Shown piece after piece: positions 60,691 through 64,000 of a DNA stretch of 64,000 nt. The DNA is from Mycteria americana. Taxonomy: Eukaryota; Chordata; Aves; Ciconiiformes; Ciconiidae. Numbering within the stretch: the first letter of the stretch is position 1; every line of letters begins with the position of its first letter. The notes under the pieces were generated by a model. That model searched no databases and had not been told where the DNA came from. It was given only the letters and a program-made list of their open reading frames with translations. Made by a program: the position numbers and the translations under genes. The stretch spans positions 806,001 to 870,000 of the forward strand of contig NW_027445626.1 in assembly GCF_035582795.1 (NCBI RefSeq). Direction: 5' to 3'.

Positions 60691-61012
60691 TTTCTTTGTC
60701 TCCCACCATGATATCACACTAGCAGGTCTCTTCTCTGACCCTCACCCACAAGGGCTCACCCAACCCATTCCACATCCCATAGAGAAGCTCCATATGTATG
60801 ACAAGCTCCTGCACGCATAGGACATTCCCCTCCTGATCATTCCAGCCTGTCTCTCCTGAGAAGCCCGTATGTACCATTGCAGCACCGCTAGCAGTGTGAG
60901 CTGTCCCACCACTCCTTGCCATTTCTTCCTTTGAAGTCAAAACTCTATGATGGCACATGGGACTCCAACTCCTCCTCTCTGTGACCCAGGCGGAGGGCAT
61001 TGGTGCACGCTT

Positions 61013-61240
61013 GGGCCGCATCACCTCAGCTATGGAACTGGGGACTAGCTTAAACAAGGCCAGCACAGGACCAAGTGCCCAAGACCCCATGCGTGCAAAT
61101 GCTTTGCTTGAGACAGAGCCATGCTGGAGTGGATGGCAGATGGCAAAGTAACGGTACAGCAAGAGGAAATGCTCTATGCCCAAGGCCAGAGAGAAACTGG
61201 CCAGGGCTCTGCAGCCCTGGCAGGAGAGGGCTTTGCTGTC
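61013..61240 (-). pseudogene. Olfactory receptor fossil, TM3-TM4 region (class I-like)
   Basis: Within a longer minus frame, DSKALSCQGC, then GIEHFLLLYRYFAICHPLQH and KAFARMGSWALG follow the class I (OR51/52) pattern SxxGCxxQ...ESxxLLAMAxDRYVAICHPLRH...VARMG. Four residues including the D of DRY are missing. Flanking sequence shows no other helices, so only a remnant is left. Confidence 0.5.
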
Positions 61241-62584
61241 TGTGGGGTCTCTGCAGCCCCTGAGGAGGGCCTGTGGTGGATGTGAAGCTGATCTCAAGGA
61301 AGGACAGATGCTGCTGAAAATGTCCTTGAGTGTGGACATCCTGTGCTCCAGGAACACTGTGACAATCCTTGGACTGTTCCTTGATTGTATCATCAAGAGG
61401 GTGAGTAAAGGACAGTTGAAAGAAGAACCAGCAGAGTTTAAGAGTAGGCAAATGAGTGGAGATCCTGATGTGATGTCCTTCCTGTTCATGAACTGCCCTG
61501 CATCTTCGGGATGGAGGTGGGTCAGACCTTGCCTCACTACAGTGCCGAGAGAGTCGCTGAACAAAAGAACCTGACTCTGTCTGAGATGCCATCTGCGGTG
61601 CCAGTCACCCGCCCTCTCTGGACAGGGATGCCTTTCCTGTAGGTCCTGTGCTGTCCTGACCAGCCACATGCAGTTGTGCTGTGCAGCCCTGGCATCTTAC
61701 GTAGCACTACAGGCCTGTGTTCGGCCATTGAGTAGCTGCCTTGGATTTAGTTAGGCACTGTAGGGACGTCCATGAGACAACTGCAATTACAGTTGATGGC
61801 AATCTAGTACGTACAGCTGATGGAGAGAGAAAATTTTTAAAAAGGACTGAGATATGCTGATGGCACATGAGTCCATTTGACCAGCTGACTACCTTGATAG
61901 GCTGTCCTGACCATCATGAGTAGGGAAAAGCTCAGTTTTCCTACACGTGGGCATCTGGTGCTGGCCAAAGGAATCCCCCACCAGCCTCCAAGGTGATGCC
62001 CCCAGATGCTGTTCCTTCTCTATGAACCGCTCCGTTAGAGTTTGCTGTTACCTGCACTTATCTTGGACCACCTCTGACACTTCCAGTGTCACCAGGTGTA
62101 CGCATCTGAGAAGCTCACTCCTGGCCTCCATCTCCATGGATTTGCATGGGAGCCGAGACAAGTAGCTCTCATGCAGATGCCTATTTTCTAAAATCATAGA
62201 AATGCACACATGAACTGAGGAAGAGGAACCCCATCTGCTGAGGGTTTGTGGCAGGCATGGGAGAGAGCTGAGGCCCTTTCTAGCCCCAGGACTACAGGCC
62301 CAGGATGAGATGCCTCGACTGACTGAGCTGAAACCTTTCCCTCACCAGGGTGAAGGAGATTCCTCTCCGCCACTGTCTGCATACGCTGCTAATGATGGGA
62401 CATGGAAAGGTGAGTCTCATGCCCAGCTCTTTTCCTGATAGGAGAAATGCCCCTGCTGGAAAGAAGCGTCTCTCCCAGCTGGGAGAGGGAATGAGAACAT
62501 CAGTGATTCCTTCAGCTTGTTCCACAGTAGGTGCCTCTGGAGCCCCAGCCACAAATCAAGGGAACCCAGAGGGGGCAGAGAAAG
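61241..62584. other. Stretch with nothing recognised
   Basis: No supported gene or repeat apart from possible continuation of the decayed receptor. Confidence 0.4.
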
Positions 62585-63350
62585 TGTTGCCTTGGGCTGG
62601 TCCTCTGCTGCTGAGCTGGGCCGGGCTCCTGGGACAGAGGGAGCTCATGGCAAGTGGGCAGAGCTGCAGAGAGACAGCTCTGCCCAGGAGCAGCAGCTCT
62701 GCAAAGCACAGCAGGGCTGAGGGCACAGCCTGCAGACCCCAAGGGGACAGGAGCAGGGCAGAGAGAGCTTAAAGGCAGTCTGGGCTGTGAGGAAAGTTGA
62801 GAGCTCGCTGGGGGAGAAATCTTCACAGCCCTCTACATGGTAAGTACCTGCATGACAGGCAATGTATCTGCAGTTTGTGGAAGGATCTCCAAAAGCTGGC
62901 ACATCCCACAGTCAGGAGGACTTCCACAGTTTCTCTAGTGTAGAGGAGGACATGCTGCAGAGCAGGGCTTCCCTGCTGCACCATCAGAGGGACAGGGCAT
63001 CTCAGCTGCCTTCTCCCAGGGACAGCTGCAGGGCTGTGATTGTGTGAGTGTGCAGCCCAGGGTGTCCAGGGCTGTCCTTCAGAGCAGGGTTCCTGCAACC
63101 CTGGGGGCTGTGCACTGGGGCAGGGACTCTGCTGCCTCCTAGGGCCAGCACTCAGCCTGCCCGGGTGGCTCCGCACAGCGCTGCAGGAGAAGCTGTGGGT
63201 GGAAGGAGCGGCCCCCATCAGAGCACGGTCCCTCTACTGTCAAGATGGTGCTGCGTGGGTCAGGGCTGCTCACAGCTCCACATCACCCTCAGGACTCTTC
63301 AAGACAGACATCAAGACAGGGGTTACCTGAAAAGAAAGGTGTCTGCCCTT
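62585..63350 (+). repeat. Segmental duplicate, copy 2
   Basis: Partner of 42330-43120 in the same orientation. The order of shared blocks is preserved and spacing is similar. If copy 1 is the upstream part of an OR14-like gene, a related receptor may start about 1-2 kb to the right, beyond the window. Confidence 0.8.
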
Positions 63351-64000
63351 TGAGTTTTCTCCTCTTGGTTGGCTGAGTGGGCAGTGGGACATTTTGCAGG
63401 GGATTTCTCAATTGGAAGGTAAAAGCAGGCATTACTGTAAAGATAAGGAACTTTCCTGAATCTGTGTTTTCAGTTTCCAACTCTGGAGGCTACAGACAGC
63501 ACCAGCATCACCTTTCAAGTGTCATCAGGGTTTTTCACCTGCTTTTTTGGTCCTTGCACTTATGGAGAAGCTGCAGGGAAGAGATGGGGGCACAGGGGCT
63601 GGAGTGGGTTCTGTGAGCACCGACAGGGAGGAGACATGCGGACAAAGAGCTCCCAGCAGGGACTGCTCCAGGCAGCAGAGACATGGGCAGGGAGGGAGGG
63701 AACTGCTAACGGGAACCCTGTTGCAGGGGAGGTATGGGCACCTCCTGGCCACCCCCTGCAGCGCAGACGCCTTCCCTGAGCAAGCCCCCTCACCTCTCTT
63801 CTATCACCCAGCACAGCTCTTGGCCCTCACTGCTGTGGGGTCGAGGGTGGGAGTCTCCTCCATGCCCACTTGACCAGCAGAAGTGGTGACAGGCATCTCT
63901 CCTGCCACATGCCCATTTCGCACCGACCGTGAATCGGGCTGAGGGATACTGTCCTGCATTATCACGATCTGGGAGGTATTGTGCAGAGTTGCGGAAAGGG
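63351..64000. other. Right edge, nothing recognised
   Basis: Probably continues the duplicated upstream segment (weak match to 43420-43680), but no coding sequence is reached. Confidence 0.4.

Noticed and set aside
60719-61669. 316-codon minus-strand frame as an intact receptor
   Set aside because: Only about 75 residues look receptor-like and the DRY region is damaged; recorded as a fossil fragment instead.
62350-63353. Frames in the right-hand duplicate
   Set aside because: The matching frames are not kept in the partner segment at 42330-43120.

Overview
The window looks like avian nuclear DNA. CR1 LINE fragments of several ages are scattered through it, many in the typical bird form with 5' truncation and a short tail repeat of the ATTCTATG type. 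It also holds an olfactory receptor of the bird-expanded OR14-like group and ERV LTR-like repeats of bird type. The only intact-looking host protein gene is a multi-exon scavenger receptor of the CD163/WC1 family.

Layout. 1-4675: an AT/G-rich tandem repeat interrupted by a very young LTR element (51-4161, minus orientation) that carries one gag-like frame between two almost identical 769-bp LTRs. 4940-5545: two degenerate tandem-repeat blocks. 6613-19623: the receptor gene on the plus strand, with a signal-peptide exon, nine SRCR exons, a linker exon, a stalk exon, a transmembrane exon and four cytoplasmic exons. Every intron is phase 1 and the exons sum to 1242 codons. Its 5' half is a duplicated two-exon module that left two broken SRCR exons in introns. 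20056-22200: a minus-strand tRNA-Ala(UGC) and a decayed tRNA-Phe-like copy. 22650-23860: dispersed repeats and CR1. 23862-25738: a large polypurine minisatellite that flips abruptly to polypyrimidine. 25740-53200: gene-poor DNA with CR1 copies, two olfactory receptor pseudogenes (28482-29588 minus; 44676-45596 plus), paired dispersed repeats and a patch of degenerate telomere-like sequence. 54313-57505: a 3.2-kb polypyrimidine array of the same repeat unit. 57508-60690: a long CR1 copy. 61013-61240: an olfactory receptor fossil. 62585-63350: a duplicate of the segment that lies upstream of the OR14-like gene, suggesting another receptor just beyond the right edge.

How the parts relate. The receptor should be a type I membrane protein whose SRCR ectodomain binds ligand and whose tail (YEEI and two GYDDAxEV-type motifs) signals through tyrosine phosphorylation, as described for bovine WC1 on gamma-delta T cells. 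This rests on motif and exon structure read by eye. The olfactory receptors form an unrelated, mostly decayed group. I found no convincing new biological system. The points most worth a second look are the gag-only LTR element, the SRCR domain missing one disulfide pair, the SRCR module duplication with exon remnants, and the twin strand-asymmetric minisatellites.
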